Shown here piece after piece: positions 44,981 through 53,932 of a stretch of DNA of 64,000 bases; positions within the stretch are counted from its first letter, which is position 1; each line of letters starts with the position of its first letter. The stretch spans positions 440,142 through 504,141 of the forward strand of contig NZ_CP013634.1 in NCBI RefSeq assembly GCF_001664485.1. The letters run 5' to 3'. This stretch comes from Rhizobium sp. N324. GTDB lineage: Bacteria > Pseudomonadota > Alphaproteobacteria > Rhizobiales > Rhizobiaceae. The notes under the pieces were generated by a model, which ran no database searches, was not told where the DNA came from, and worked only from the letters and a program-made list of their open reading frames with translations. Both the position numbers and the translations under genes were made by a program.

Positions 44981-45948
44981 ATCGCCAGCATCCTTTCGAC
45001 GGCGCGGCGCGCGGCCACGGCAATCGCCGGATCGACCGTCACCTCGTGACGGTTTTCCTCGAGCGCCGAACGGATATTGGCAAGGGTGATCCGCTTCATA
45101 TGCGGGCAGAGATTGCAGGGCCGAATGAATTCGACATCGGGATGGTGCACGGCGACATTGTCGCTCATCGAGCATTCGGTGAGCAGCACGACGCGCGCCG
45201 GCTTCCGGCTGCCGACATAATCCGACATGACGGCGGTCGAGCCGGCGAAATCGGCTTCGGCCACCACGTCGGGCGGGCATTCGGGATGGGCGAGCACCGT
45301 CACGCCGGGATGGTTTTCGCGCAGCTGGCGCACGTCGTCGGCAGTGAAGAGCTCATGCACCTCGCAATGGCCGTGCCAGGCGATGATCTCGACATCGGTC
45401 TCGCGGGCGACGTTGCGCGCCAGATATTCGTCCGGGATCATCAGCACTTTGGGTACGCCGAGCGATTCCACCACCTGCTTGGCATTGCCCGAGGTGCAGC
45501 AGATGTCGGAGGCGGCCTTCACCGCGGCCGAGGTGTTGACATAGGTGATGATGGGGACGCCGGGATGGGCCTGGCGCAACAGGGCGATATCTTCAGGCGT
45601 GATCGAATCCGCCAGCGAACAGCCGGCGCCGAGATCCGGGATCAGCACGGTTTTCTCGGGATTCAGCAGCTTGGCGGTCTCGGCCATGAAATGCACGCCG
45701 GCCAGCACGATGACATCGGCATCGACCTCGATCGCCTTGCGGGCAAGCGCCAGGCTGTCGCCGACGATATCGGCGACGCCGTGGAAGATTTCCGGCGTCT
45801 GGTAATTATGCGCAAGAATGACGGCGTTGCGGCGGCGCTTGAGCTCGAGGATGGCGTCGACATCGCTCTCGAACGACATCCATTCGGCTTTGGGGATGAC
45901 GCGGCTGACGCGCTCATAGAGCGAGGATGCGGAAACAGGGTGATTCAT
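44977..45948 (-). CDS. nadA: Quinolinate synthase A
   Basis: A 323-residue iron-sulfur enzyme that condenses iminoaspartate with dihydroxyacetone phosphate. Motifs are [70 protein letters not shown] and [13 protein letters not shown], with Cys in the positions expected for the 4Fe-4S cluster. It is the first gene of nadA-nadB-nadC. Two palindromes lie directly upstream. Confidence 0.96.
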   Translation of the reverse strand: MNHPVSASSLYERVSRVIPKAEWMSFESDVDAILELKRRRNAVILAHNYQTPEIFHGVADIVGDSLALARKAIEVDADVIVLAGVHFMAETAKLLNPEKTVLIPDLGAGCSLADSITPEDIALLRQAHPGVPIITYVNTSAAVKAASDICCTSGNAKQVVESLGVPKVLMIPDEYLARNVARETDVEIIAWHGHCEVHELFTADDVRQLRENHPGVTVLAHPECPPDVVAEADFAGSTAVMSDYVGSRKPARVVLLTECSMSDNVAVHHPDVEFIRPCNLCPHMKRITLANIRSALEENRHEVTVDPAIAVAARRAVERMLAI

Positions 45949-45962
45949 GACCGGCTCCTTAT

Positions 45963-45981
45963 TATGCTCTATTTGAGCATA
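45963..45981. promoter_or_regulatory. Operator-like palindrome upstream of nadA
   Basis: TATGCTC-TATTT-GAGCATA is a perfect 7-bp inverted repeat 15 bases before the nadA start. With the neighbouring regulator gene it fits a NAD-pathway repressor site. Confidence 0.7.
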
Positions 45982-45995
45982 TCATGGGCAAATAG

Positions 45996-46016
45996 ATATT
46001 CTCACCATGAGTATAT
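45996..46016. promoter_or_regulatory. Second operator-like palindrome upstream of nadA
   Basis: ATATTCTC and GAGTATAT form an imperfect inverted repeat (one mismatch) spanning 45996-46016, directly after the regulator's stop region. It shares the CTC/GAG half-site core with the palindrome at 45963. Confidence 0.55.
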
Positions 46017-46017
46017 G

Positions 46018-46947
46018 TCAATTGCGGGAGAGCGGTAATTTCGTTCCGGCGAGTGCCCGTTCCTCGAGCACCGTATGGCGGAAGCGGAAGAGCTTGGCCG
46101 GCCGGCCGCCCGTTTCGCTTTCCGTGCCGCCGGTTTCCTCGACCAGTTCCTGCTGTTCGATCAGGCGGCGGAAATTCTGCTTGTGTAGCGTCAGCCCCGC
46201 CAAGGCCTCGATGGTGCGCTGCAGCCGCAAAAGCGTGAAACTGTCCGGCATCAGCTCGAAGACGACGGGGCGGTATTTGATCTTGGCGCGCAGCCTGGCG
46301 ATGCCGGTCGCCAGAATCCGACGGTGATCGGCAAACATCGCCCGGCCGAGGTTGGCTTCGGCGGCACATCCGGCTTCGGCGACGAGCCCGGCTTCATAGA
46401 GCAGTTCGTAGCGCTGCAGCGCCAGATCCTCGTTCCAGCCGCCGCCATCGAGACCGAAGGTGAAATCCGCCCGGCGATGGCGATAGTCGCGCCTGAAAGG
46501 ATCGGCATCGGCCCAGTTCCTCAGGCGCGTGATGATCTCATCCAGCACGGCGGGGCGGCCCTGCCGATGGTCTTCCCAGGGAAAATAGTCGTACCAGCCG
46601 TGCCATCCCGGCCGGCCGGCGCCCGACTGCTCGTTGACGAGGCCGAGATAGCTGATCGAGATCGTCCGCCCGCCCGGAATGTCGTTGTTCCGGTCGCGGT
46701 CGGCGAAAGTATAGAGCTGTTCGAGATAACCGACGGGATGTTCGGTCTGCTCCTGCACCCATTCGCGCAGGCCCGATTGCAGGGTGCGATGGCCCATTTC
46801 GAAAGGGCCTGACGGCAGCGCATTGCCGGAGCGGATGGTCATCACACGCGGCTCGTCCCCCGTCACCGCGACGAGCACCGCAATCAATTCCGCATGCGCA
46901 AAGCCGATCGTCACAGGGGACCGAATACTCCGTTCCGAATGGGTCAT
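46018..46947 (-). CDS. nadQ: NadQ/NrtR-like regulator of NAD biosynthesis
   Basis: About 309 residues from the ATG at 46947; a GTG at 46914 (before TIGFAHAELIAVL) is also possible. The N-terminal 170 residues are a Nudix-like domain (HPVGYLEQLYTFADRDR, GGRTISISYLGLV) and the C-terminus is a winged helix typical of NrtR-type proteins (YRPVVFELMPDSFTLLRLQR, LHKQNFRRLIEQQELV, GRPAKLFRFR). Such regulators bind NAD-pathway metabolites and repress nad genes. It sits directly upstream of nadABC, and the two palindromes between them are its likely sites. Symbol from the role inferred for alphaproteobacterial homologues. Confidence 0.8.
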   Translation of the reverse strand: MTHSERSIRSPVTIGFAHAELIAVLVAVTGDEPRVMTIRSGNALPSGPFEMGHRTLQSGLREWVQEQTEHPVGYLEQLYTFADRDRNNDIPGGRTISISYLGLVNEQSGAGRPGWHGWYDYFPWEDHRQGRPAVLDEIITRLRNWADADPFRRDYRHRRADFTFGLDGGGWNEDLALQRYELLYEAGLVAEAGCAAEANLGRAMFADHRRILATGIARLRAKIKYRPVVFELMPDSFTLLRLQRTIEALAGLTLHKQNFRRLIEQQELVEETGGTESETGGRPAKLFRFRHTVLEERALAGTKLPLSRN

Positions 46948-47069
46948 TCCTGACACAGGCGGGGACGGAAGCCAATGGAGCGGAAGCCACTTCGCGGGCC
47001 TTCCACATCTCTCTTGTCTCTTGTGAAGATGCCTTTCGCTCGCGCTCAAGGCGTTCGTCGCGGGCGCTC

Positions 47070-47236
47070 CTCACCCCCTCATCTGCCCTGACGGGCATCT
47101 TCTCCCCGCTGGGGAGAAGGGGGAGCAAGCCGCACGGTCCTCATTCCCACATCCAAGCTTTCAAGAGGGGGGAGAGGCCGCCACACCCTCTTCTCCCCAG
47201 CGGGGAGAAGATGCCGGCAGGCAGATGAGGGGGTGA
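47070..47236. repeat. RIME-like intergenic palindromic element
   Basis: CTCACCCCCTCATCTGCC at the left and GGCAGATGAGGGGGTGAG at the right are exact complements (18 bases). Inside are two CTTCTCCCCGCTGGGGAGAAG-type hairpins with GGGCATCTTCTCC/GGAGAAGATGCC. It fills the 300-base gap between the NadQ-like gene and the PanB-like gene. Confidence 0.85.
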
Positions 47237-47291
47237 GCGAAGCGAATGCGCTGAGCGTAAGCGAAGGCAAAGAACAGGCGCGCACTTGCTC

Positions 47292-48104
47292 TCAACCATT
47301 CCCCGTCTCGCTCTCCAGCCGATCCAGGAAAGCCTTCAATTCCGCCTCGTCGATGCCAACCAGATGGCTCTTTTGCGGATAGGCGCCGGTGCGGACATCC
47401 TCGGCGAATTCGGTGAAGGCGGCGATGCGTTCGCGCTGCAGCCGGTCGTGTTCGGCGGCGAAGTTGCGGTAGACCTTGGCGTGGCGCGGATAATGGTCAC
47501 GATTGGCGCCGAGTACGTCGTCGGCGAAGAGATATTGGGCGTCGCAGCCGCTGCCGGCGCCCATGGAGATCATCAGCATCGAGGTGTTGCTGCTGATGGC
47601 GGCGGCGACATCGCCCGGCACGACTTCGATTTCGGCGGCGAAGGCGCCGGCCTCTTCCAGCGCCTTGGTCTGCCGCCAGATTTCGGCCGCACTGGCCGCG
47701 GTCTTGCCGACGGCACGAAAGCCGCCGGTCCAGGTCGCCTTCGACGGGATCAGTCCGAGATGGCCGCAGACCGGGATGCCCTCATCACGCATGCGCCGGA
47801 TCGTCTGCAGGCTGGCGGCGCAATAGACCGCGTCGCCGCCGGCCTTCAGTGCCGCAAAGGCGGCGCGGAGATAATCTTCCGCCGAGACATGATCGCCATA
47901 TTCGAGGCCGGGGATGGCAAAGGGCGTCGGCGCGATTTCGCGAAAGACCGGGCCGAGCAGCGAGGGCGGCACCGAGACGATGTCGATCCCTGCCTTTTCG
48001 GCCGCTTCGGCCTCCTCCAGCGAGGTGACGCGCAGCATGGTGAGCTGGCGCTTGCCTTTTACCGCCAGCAGGTCGGCAACGGTGGCGCGCTTATGTTTCT
48101 TCAT
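47292..48104 (-). CDS. PanB-like (ketopantoate hydroxymethyltransferase-like) protein
   Basis: About 270 residues from the ATG at 48104 (CAGGAAT upstream). The TIM-barrel fold of PanB is recognisable (IPVCGHLGLIPSKATWTGGF, ALEEAGAFAAEIEVVPGDVA, ISMGAGSGCDAQYLFADDVLG), but the first substrate motifs differ: the usual TAYD is RVTS and VGDS is VPPS. It may therefore be a paralogue with another aldol acceptor. It follows mocF by 42 bases on the same strand and is probably co-transcribed with mocDEF. Confidence 0.75.
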   Translation of the reverse strand: MKKHKRATVADLLAVKGKRQLTMLRVTSLEEAEAAEKAGIDIVSVPPSLLGPVFREIAPTPFAIPGLEYGDHVSAEDYLRAAFAALKAGGDAVYCAASLQTIRRMRDEGIPVCGHLGLIPSKATWTGGFRAVGKTAASAAEIWRQTKALEEAGAFAAEIEVVPGDVAAAISSNTSMLMISMGAGSGCDAQYLFADDVLGANRDHYPRHAKVYRNFAAEHDRLQRERIAAFTEFAEDVRTGAYPQKSHLVGIDEAELKAFLDRLESETGNG

Positions 48105-48146
48105 TGTCAATTCCTGTGAGTACAACGGGTGAATATATCGGGCGGC

Positions 48147-49370
48147 TCAGGCGGCCAGCAGAGATTTCAGTTTGACGTCATTGGCTCGCAGCGCCGCCGG
48201 ATCCGGATGCGCACCTGCTGCGATCAGCATTTCGGCGAGGCGGATGTCGCGCGCCACCGCGTTGCCCGGTCCGATGCCGCTCGCGGCGATCAATCGTCCG
48301 TCGGCGTCGAGATGGAACAGAATGAAGGCGCCCGCCCCGAGGTCGCGGCGCTGATGCGTGGCCGCCCCTTCGGCAAGGCCTGCTATCTGCAGCGTCATGT
48401 CGTATTGATCCGACCAGAACCACGGCACGGCGGAAACGGCTTGGTCGAGACCGAGCATGTTGGCCGCGGCCAATGTGCCCTGCTCCTGGGCGTTGCGCCA
48501 GGATTCGAGCCGCACCCGCCGGCCGCCATAAATCGCCAGCGGAAAGGAGCAGCAGTCGCCGGCGGCAAAAACATCTGGCGCCGAGGTCTGGAGATAGCGG
48601 TCGACGGCGATGCCGTTTTCGATCGTCAGGCCCGCCCTTTCGGCGATCTCGACATTCGGCCGGGCGCCGATGCCGACAAGGGCGAGATCGGCCTCGATCC
48701 TCTCGCCGCCCGACAATCTGATTATGGCTTTTCCGCCTTCCTCGTTCAGGCTCTCGATCGAGACGCCGCAGCGGATATCGACACCCTCGGCGCGGTGGCG
48801 CTCGGTCAGCAGGTGTGCGATTTCCTCAGGCACGCCGCGCTTCAGCACGCGTTCCAGCCCCTCGATGACGGTGACCTCGGCACCGAGCAGGCGGGCGGTC
48901 GCCGCCAGTTCCAGGCCGATGAAGCCGCCGCCGATGATAGCGATATGCTTCCCCAGCTTCATCACATCGCGCAGTGCCGCAGCGTCATGATGCGTCCTCA
49001 GCGCGCGAATATGGGCGCTACTTTCAGGCGCGCCGGGAAACCAACGCGCGGCGGCACCCGTTGCCAGCAGAAGCTTGTCATAGGAAAGCGTCGCCCCGTC
49101 GGAAAAGGTGACGGTCCTGGATGCCGTGTCGAAATCCCTGGCTTCCAGGCCGGTCAGCAGCCGGACGCCGCTGTCGGCGTATTTCTCCGCCGCAGCGATG
49201 AATTTCGGATCGCCTGCATCGGCACCCGCCTTCGAAAGCGGCGGCCGTTCATAGGGATGAAGGGGCTCGGCACCGACAAGCGTTATGTCGCCGTCAAAAC
49301 CTTTTTCCCGCAGGGCGAAAGCGGCGCGCGCACCGCATTCGCCCGCCCCCAGGATAACGAAATGGGCCAT
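48147..49370 (-). CDS. mocF: Ferredoxin reductase, MocF-like
   Basis: A 407-residue FAD/NAD(P) reductase: FAD motif FVILGAGECGARAAFALRE, YERPPLSK, LLLATGAAARWFPG, the NAD motif IAIIGGGFIGLELAATARLL, and APDVFAAGDCCSFP. The C-terminal domain (VPWFWSDQYDMTLQIAGLAE) is that of ferredoxin/rubredoxin reductases of oxygenase systems. It would pass electrons from NAD(P)H to the Rieske protein encoded next door. Symbol by analogy with the rhizopine mocDEF operon, where the order is the same. Confidence 0.82.
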   Translation of the reverse strand: MAHFVILGAGECGARAAFALREKGFDGDITLVGAEPLHPYERPPLSKAGADAGDPKFIAAAEKYADSGVRLLTGLEARDFDTASRTVTFSDGATLSYDKLLLATGAAARWFPGAPESSAHIRALRTHHDAAALRDVMKLGKHIAIIGGGFIGLELAATARLLGAEVTVIEGLERVLKRGVPEEIAHLLTERHRAEGVDIRCGVSIESLNEEGGKAIIRLSGGERIEADLALVGIGARPNVEIAERAGLTIENGIAVDRYLQTSAPDVFAAGDCCSFPLAIYGGRRVRLESWRNAQEQGTLAAANMLGLDQAVSAVPWFWSDQYDMTLQIAGLAEGAATHQRRDLGAGAFILFHLDADGRLIAASGIGPGNAVARDIRLAEMLIAAGAHPDPAALRANDVKLKSLLAA

Positions 49371-49380
49371 GACAGCCTCC

Positions 49381-49695
49381 TCAGATCGCGATGAAGACGG
49401 CGCCGCCTTCGACCTTCACGGGATAGGTCTTGAGATTGACGCAGACCGGTGCGCCTTTGGCTTCGCCTGTCTTGTAGTTGAAGCGGCCGTTATGTTTCGG
49501 GCATTCGATGATCTCCTCCATGACAAGCCCGTCGGCGAGATGGATATGTTCATGCGTGCAGAGCCCGTCGGTGGCGTAGAATTCGTCGTCGGGGCTGCGG
49601 TAGACCGCAAAGGTGCGCCCGCCATGATCGAAGCGGATGACATCCTCTTCGTCGATCTCATCCTTGCCGCAGACTTCGATCCAATTTCCGCTCAT
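49381..49695 (-). CDS. mocE: Rieske-type ferredoxin, MocE-like
   Basis: A 104-residue soluble Rieske protein. The cluster ligands are CTHEH (Cys, His) and CPKHNGRF (Cys, His), and the rest matches the short bacterial Rieske ferredoxins (FDHGGRTFAVYRSPDDEFYA, VNLKTYPVKVEGGAVFI). It carries electrons from the reductase to the membrane oxygenase encoded upstream. Gaps of 10 and 21 bases to its neighbours suggest one transcript. Confidence 0.85.
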   Translation of the reverse strand: MSGNWIEVCGKDEIDEEDVIRFDHGGRTFAVYRSPDDEFYATDGLCTHEHIHLADGLVMEEIIECPKHNGRFNYKTGEAKGAPVCVNLKTYPVKVEGGAVFIAI

Positions 49696-49716
49696 CTTAT
49701 CCTCCCTCGATCGTGA

Positions 49717-50808
49717 TTATTGCGCGGCCGGAGCCAGCTCGTTGTGGAACTCTTCGCGATAGGGCCGCGCGGTGGCCGGCAGCTCGCGTTTCAGGAAATA
49801 ATCCTCGTTGCGCAGCTGCCGCAGGAAGGCCGGGATCATCTCGCGATAGCCCGACCAGATCGACGGATTCGGCGCCGGCAGGTCGTGTTTGATCATCGCG
49901 TGCAGCCTCGGAAGCGCGTGGTAGGGCACCATCGGGAACATGTGATGTTCGACGTGGTAGTTCATGTTCCAGTAAATGAAGCGGCTGATCGGGTTCATAT
50001 AGACCGTACGGCTGTTCAGCCGGTGGTCGATGACGTTGTCGGCAAGGCCGCCATGCTGCAGCAATCCGGTCAGCACATGGTGCCAGGCGCCGTAGAGGCG
50101 GGGCAGGCCGATCAACATCAGCGGCAGGATCGAACCCATGACGAGTGCTGCGGCGATCGTGGCGAGAAAGATCGCCAGCCAGATGCGGGCGATGCGGATC
50201 GCCTTCGGCTGCTCCATCTCCGGAATGAAGGTCTTCTCAGCCGCGCTGACGACGCCGAAGGCATTGCGCGACATGTCGACGATCGCATGCCAGACATCGA
50301 GGATGCCGAGGAAATTGAGGACCAGCCGGACGAGATCGGGCGGCCGCATGACGGCGATCTCGGGATCGCGGCCGACGATAACGGTATCGGTGTGGTGGCG
50401 TGTGTGGCTCCAGCGCCAGGTCACCGGGTTGCGCATGATCATGAAGCAGGCGATCTGGTAGACGGCGTCGTTCATCCAGCGCGTCTTGAAGGCGGTGCCG
50501 TGGCCGCATTCGTGCCAGCGGCTGTCGGAGGCCGAGCCATAGAGCACGCCATAGGCAAGGAAGAAGGGCAGCGCGACCCACGAGCCCCAGAAATAGACGC
50601 CGAGCCCAGCCAAGACCAGCATGCTGCCGAGCCAGATAACCGTGTCACGGATACCAGGGGCATCCGAACGCTGCATCAGCGCCTTCATTTCCTTGCGCGG
50701 AATTTCCGTGTGGTACCATTGCGCTGCCGCCAGCCCCGTCTCGACAGCGGTGCGGCCGCTTTCGCCGAGCAGGTCGTAGTCTCGTTTCTTTGCCTGGATC
50801 GTCATCAT
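49717..50808 (-). CDS. mocD: Membrane fatty-acid-desaturase-type oxygenase, MocD-like
   Basis: A 363-residue integral membrane di-iron protein. The three His boxes are WHECGHGTAF, HTRHHTDT and HVEHHMFP, and LLQHGG adds a further His. Hydrophobic segments are near 55-95, 130-145 and 210-245. The family hydroxylates or demethylates small organic substrates; in rhizopine users MocD is the oxygenase for O-demethylation of 3-O-methyl-scyllo-inosamine. It heads a mocD-mocE-mocF-PanB-like operon and is divergent from the LacI gene. The substrate here is not proven. Confidence 0.82.
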   Translation of the reverse strand: MMTIQAKKRDYDLLGESGRTAVETGLAAAQWYHTEIPRKEMKALMQRSDAPGIRDTVIWLGSMLVLAGLGVYFWGSWVALPFFLAYGVLYGSASDSRWHECGHGTAFKTRWMNDAVYQIACFMIMRNPVTWRWSHTRHHTDTVIVGRDPEIAVMRPPDLVRLVLNFLGILDVWHAIVDMSRNAFGVVSAAEKTFIPEMEQPKAIRIARIWLAIFLATIAAALVMGSILPLMLIGLPRLYGAWHHVLTGLLQHGGLADNVIDHRLNSRTVYMNPISRFIYWNMNYHVEHHMFPMVPYHALPRLHAMIKHDLPAPNPSIWSGYREMIPAFLRQLRNEDYFLKRELPATARPYREEFHNELAPAAQ

Positions 50809-50887
50809 CCGCCTCCCGTTATGCCATGCTTGGGAGGATAGGTTGACTTTGTAAGGCGCTCAATGCAGGCTTGATATAATCTATCAA

Positions 50888-50906
50888 AAGCCATCAGAAA
50901 TGGCTT
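50888..50906. promoter_or_regulatory. Candidate LacI operator
   Basis: AAGCCAT-CAGAA-ATGGCTT is a perfect 7-bp inverted repeat between the divergent mocD-like and LacI genes, 32 bases before the LacI start. Confidence 0.65.
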
Positions 50907-50937
50907 GCATTCATGATCGAATCTATCAGGAACGCCG

Positions 50938-51966
50938 ATGCGCCGTCCGACCATCTCCGATCTCGCCCGTGCCTCGGGCGTCAGTGTTGCCACCGTCGAC
51001 CGGGTGCTCAACGGTCGCCACCGCGTGCGCGAGGAAACCGCGCGGCGGGTTTATGACGCGGCCCAGTCGATCGGCTACCATGCCGTCGGCCTCATCCGGC
51101 AACGCGTCTTCGAGGATCTGCCGCAATACAAGCTGGCGTTCCTGCTGCAAAAGCCGATGCAGCCCTTCTATCAGGCTTTTGCTCGCGAGATCGAAGTGGC
51201 GGCGCGCGCCGTGACCACCGCCCGTGTCCAGATCCAGATCGACTATCCCTCCGCTTCGACACCGGCGGCGATCGTCGAGAAGCTCAGGGCCCTCGGCGCC
51301 CGCAATCAGGCCATCGCTCTCGTCGCTCCAGACTATCCTGCGGTGACGGCGGCAATTGAAGAACTGAGGGAAAGAGACATTCCCGTCTTTTCGCTGCTTT
51401 CCGACTTCGCCTCAGGGGTGCGCAATGCCTATATTGGCGTCAACAATCGCAAGGTCGGCCGCACCGCCGCCTGGGTGATTGCCAAGACTGCCCGTGTGCC
51501 GGGCAAGGTCGCCTGCTTCGTCGGCAGCCACCGTTTTCACGGACATGAGCTGCGTGAGATCGGTTTTCGTTCCTATTTTCGTGAAAACGCGCCGGAATTC
51601 GACGTCATCGATACATTGATCAACCTGGATACTCCCGAAATAACCCATGAGGCGACGCTGACGCTGCTGCAGAAGCATCCCGATCTCATCGGCCTTTATG
51701 TCTGCGGCGGCGGTATGGAGGGCGCGATCTCGGCGATCCGTGAGGAAAGTCTCGCCGGCAAGATCGTCCTCGTGGTCAACGAGCTGACGCCCGACAGCAA
51801 AGCCGGGCTTGCCGACGATATCGTCGCCATGGCGATCGGCACCCCCCTGCCCGCACTGTGCAAAGAGCTGATAGGGCTAATGACGAGTGCGATCGAAAAC
51901 CGCGAAACGGCTGTTCCCGGCCAGTTCTTCCTGCCCTTCGATATCCATATTTCGGAGAACATCTGA
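50938..51966 (+). CDS. LacI-family transcriptional regulator
   Basis: A 342-residue regulator. The N-terminal helix-turn-helix and hinge are clear (TISDLARASGVSVATVDRVL, NGRHRVREETARRVYDAAQS). The effector domain is of periplasmic-binding-protein type (NAYIGVNNRKVGRTAAWVIA, HPDLIGLYVCGGGMEGAISA), so a sugar, inositol or similar compound is the likely effector. It is divergent from the mocDEF-like operon and upstream of a TIM-barrel isomerase gene, both of which it probably controls through the palindrome at 50888. Confidence 0.9.
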   Translation: MRRPTISDLARASGVSVATVDRVLNGRHRVREETARRVYDAAQSIGYHAVGLIRQRVFEDLPQYKLAFLLQKPMQPFYQAFAREIEVAARAVTTARVQIQIDYPSASTPAAIVEKLRALGARNQAIALVAPDYPAVTAAIEELRERDIPVFSLLSDFASGVRNAYIGVNNRKVGRTAAWVIAKTARVPGKVACFVGSHRFHGHELREIGFRSYFRENAPEFDVIDTLINLDTPEITHEATLTLLQKHPDLIGLYVCGGGMEGAISAIREESLAGKIVLVVNELTPDSKAGLADDIVAMAIGTPLPALCKELIGLMTSAIENRETAVPGQFFLPFDIHISENI

Positions 51967-52129
51967 GAAATGATGGAATTCTATCATTTCGGCTGAAATT
52001 CTTTCAGCAATGAGAGCGGGCGGCAGCGATGGCCGATGGATTGCCACGGGAATTTCGATAGAGATTCGCGGGCCCATTCACGAGGAACCGCTCCGCTTAT
52101 GCCGCGGAGACGAGGAGGAACTATCCGTC

Positions 52130-52942
52130 ATGACTTCCATCCGCTTTGCGCTCAACCATATGGCCGCGCCGTCGCTCGCCATCGATGATTTCTTCGCGCT
52201 GACAAAGTCACTCGGCATCGACGCGGTCGAGATCCGCAACGACCTTTCCGGCAACGCCATTCTCGACGGCACCAAACCGGAGACAATCAAGCAGGCTGCC
52301 GACCGCCACGGGCTGACGATCATCTCGATCAACGCGCTGCAGCGTTTCAACGAGTGGAATGCCGCAAGGGCCGCTGAAGCGCAGGAACTGATCGACTATG
52401 CCAGCGCCTGCGGCGCCAAGGCGCTCGTCCTTGTTCCGAAGAACGACGGTACCGGCTGCGCCGACGGCGAACGCCAGGCCAATCTGCGCCAGTCGCTGAC
52501 GGCGCTGAAGCCGATGCTCGAGAAAGCCGGCATTATCGGCCTCGTCGAGCCGCTCGGCTTCGAGATTTGCTCGCTGCGTTCGAAGACCGAGGCGGCCGAG
52601 GCAATCAAAGAACTCGGCGCGCAATCGACTTTCAAGCTCGTCCACGACACCTTCCACCATCACCTTGCGGGCGAAGCCGCGACCTTCCCGGAGCTTGCCG
52701 GCCTCGTCCACATTTCCGGCGTCAGCGACCCCTCTGTTTCCGTTGCCGATATGCGCGATTCCCACCGCGTGCTCGTCGATGGCGACGACCGGCTCGACAA
52801 TGCCGGGCAGATCAAGGCGCTGCTGCAGGCGGGCTACCAGGGTCCGTTTTCCTTCGAGCCATTCGCAGCCGAAGTGCATGCGGTCAAAGACCCGGCCGGT
52901 GCGCTTCGCGCCAGCATGGAGTATTTGTCCGCGCGGGTTTGA
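52130..52942 (+). CDS. TIM-barrel sugar isomerase/epimerase-type protein
   Basis: About 270 residues from the ATG at 52130 (AGGAGG upstream; a longer frame to 52010 has no such site). It begins IRFALNHMAAPSLAIDDFFA and has KSLGIDAVEIRNDL, VLVPKNDG, GLVEPLGFE, FKLVHDTFHHHLAG and VHISGV with the acidic/His metal ligands of xylose-isomerase-like TIM barrels (AP-endonuclease 2 fold). Related proteins act on inositols and other polyols, matching the LacI and mocDEF neighbours. Substrate unknown. Confidence 0.82.
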   Translation: MTSIRFALNHMAAPSLAIDDFFALTKSLGIDAVEIRNDLSGNAILDGTKPETIKQAADRHGLTIISINALQRFNEWNAARAAEAQELIDYASACGAKALVLVPKNDGTGCADGERQANLRQSLTALKPMLEKAGIIGLVEPLGFEICSLRSKTEAAEAIKELGAQSTFKLVHDTFHHHLAGEAATFPELAGLVHISGVSDPSVSVADMRDSHRVLVDGDDRLDNAGQIKALLQAGYQGPFSFEPFAAEVHAVKDPAGALRASMEYLSARV

Positions 52943-52958
52943 GACAAAGTCCTCCGTC

Positions 52959-53069
52959 ATGCTCGGCCTTGTGCCGAGCATCTAACCACTGCAATTGCTC
53001 TGACAGGAAAACTTTTGTTTTCAGGTGCTTAATTGGAGTTGGGCAGATCCTCGGCACAAGGCCGAGGAT
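52959..53069. repeat. Pair of hairpins, same family as 11717-11795
   Basis: ATGCTCGGC-cttgt-GCCGAGCAT at 52959-52981 and ATCCTCGGC-acaag-GCCGAGGAT at 53047-53069, perfect 9-bp stems. The order and orientation are inverted relative to the other copy. It lies between the convergent isomerase and cobM genes, so it may end both transcripts. Confidence 0.85.
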
Positions 53070-53169
53070 GACGTCGCGGGGTTTTTCAATGCTTGTCCAC
53101 AACGGAGGGCGAGCACGCTCATCGTTTGATCTTCGAGGGCCGCGGCACCAGCGCGGCCAATCTTTGAAA

Positions 53170-53928
53170 TTATTCCCGGCCTCGGAACCGGCGCTGATAG
53201 GCGGGGTCGTAGAGCGAGCTCTCGCGAAAATCCTCTGCCGCAAGCGACGGGCCGACAAAGATGATCGCCGTGCGTTCGATCGGTTCGGCCGCAACCTTCG
53301 CCTCGATATTTGAGAGCGTGCCGCGCAGGATGCGCTCGTCCGGCCAGGAGGCCTTGACGACGATGGCGACCGGGCAATCGGCGCCGTAAAGCGGCGTCAA
53401 TTCCTCCACGACCTGCTTCAGCGCGTGGATCGCCAGATGGATCGCCAGTGTGGCGCCCGTTGCGCCGAATTTGGCGAGCGTCTCGTCGTTCGGCATCGGT
53501 GACGCCCGGCCGGAAACGCGAGTGAGCACCAGGCTCTGGGCCACTGATGGGATCGTCAGCTCACGCCCGAGCGCCGAGGCGGCCGCGGCAAAGGCCGGAA
53601 CACCCGGTGTCATCGTATAGGCGATGCCGTGTTTTTCAAGCCGGCGCACCTGCTCGGCAACCGCGCTCCAGACCGAGAGATCGCCGGAATGCAGCCGGGC
53701 CACATCCTGGCCGGCGGCAGCGGCGCTGAGATATTCCGCCTCGATTTCGTCGAGCGACATCGGCGCGGTATCGACGATACGTGCATCCGCCGGGCAATAT
53801 TGCAGCAGTTCCGTCGAGACGATCGAGCCGGCATAGAGGCAGACCGGGCATTGGCCGATGAGATCGCGGCCACGCACTGTGATCAAATCCGCAGCCCCAG
53901 GCCCCGCGCCGATGAAATGCACCGTCAT
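53170..53928 (-). CDS. cobM: Precorrin-4 C11-methyltransferase
   Basis: A 252-residue tetrapyrrole methylase: [52 protein letters not shown] and [17 protein letters not shown]. It methylates precorrin-4 at C11 in the aerobic cobalamin route. The end carries a short extension ([12 protein letters not shown]) common in rhizobia. It starts four bases after the cobL stop. Confidence 0.93.
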   Translation of the reverse strand: MTVHFIGAGPGAADLITVRGRDLIGQCPVCLYAGSIVSTELLQYCPADARIVDTAPMSLDEIEAEYLSAAAAGQDVARLHSGDLSVWSAVAEQVRRLEKHGIAYTMTPGVPAFAAAASALGRELTIPSVAQSLVLTRVSGRASPMPNDETLAKFGATGATLAIHLAIHALKQVVEELTPLYGADCPVAIVVKASWPDERILRGTLSNIEAKVAAEPIERTAIIFVGPSLAAEDFRESSLYDPAYQRRFRGRE

Positions 53929-53932
53929 TGCG

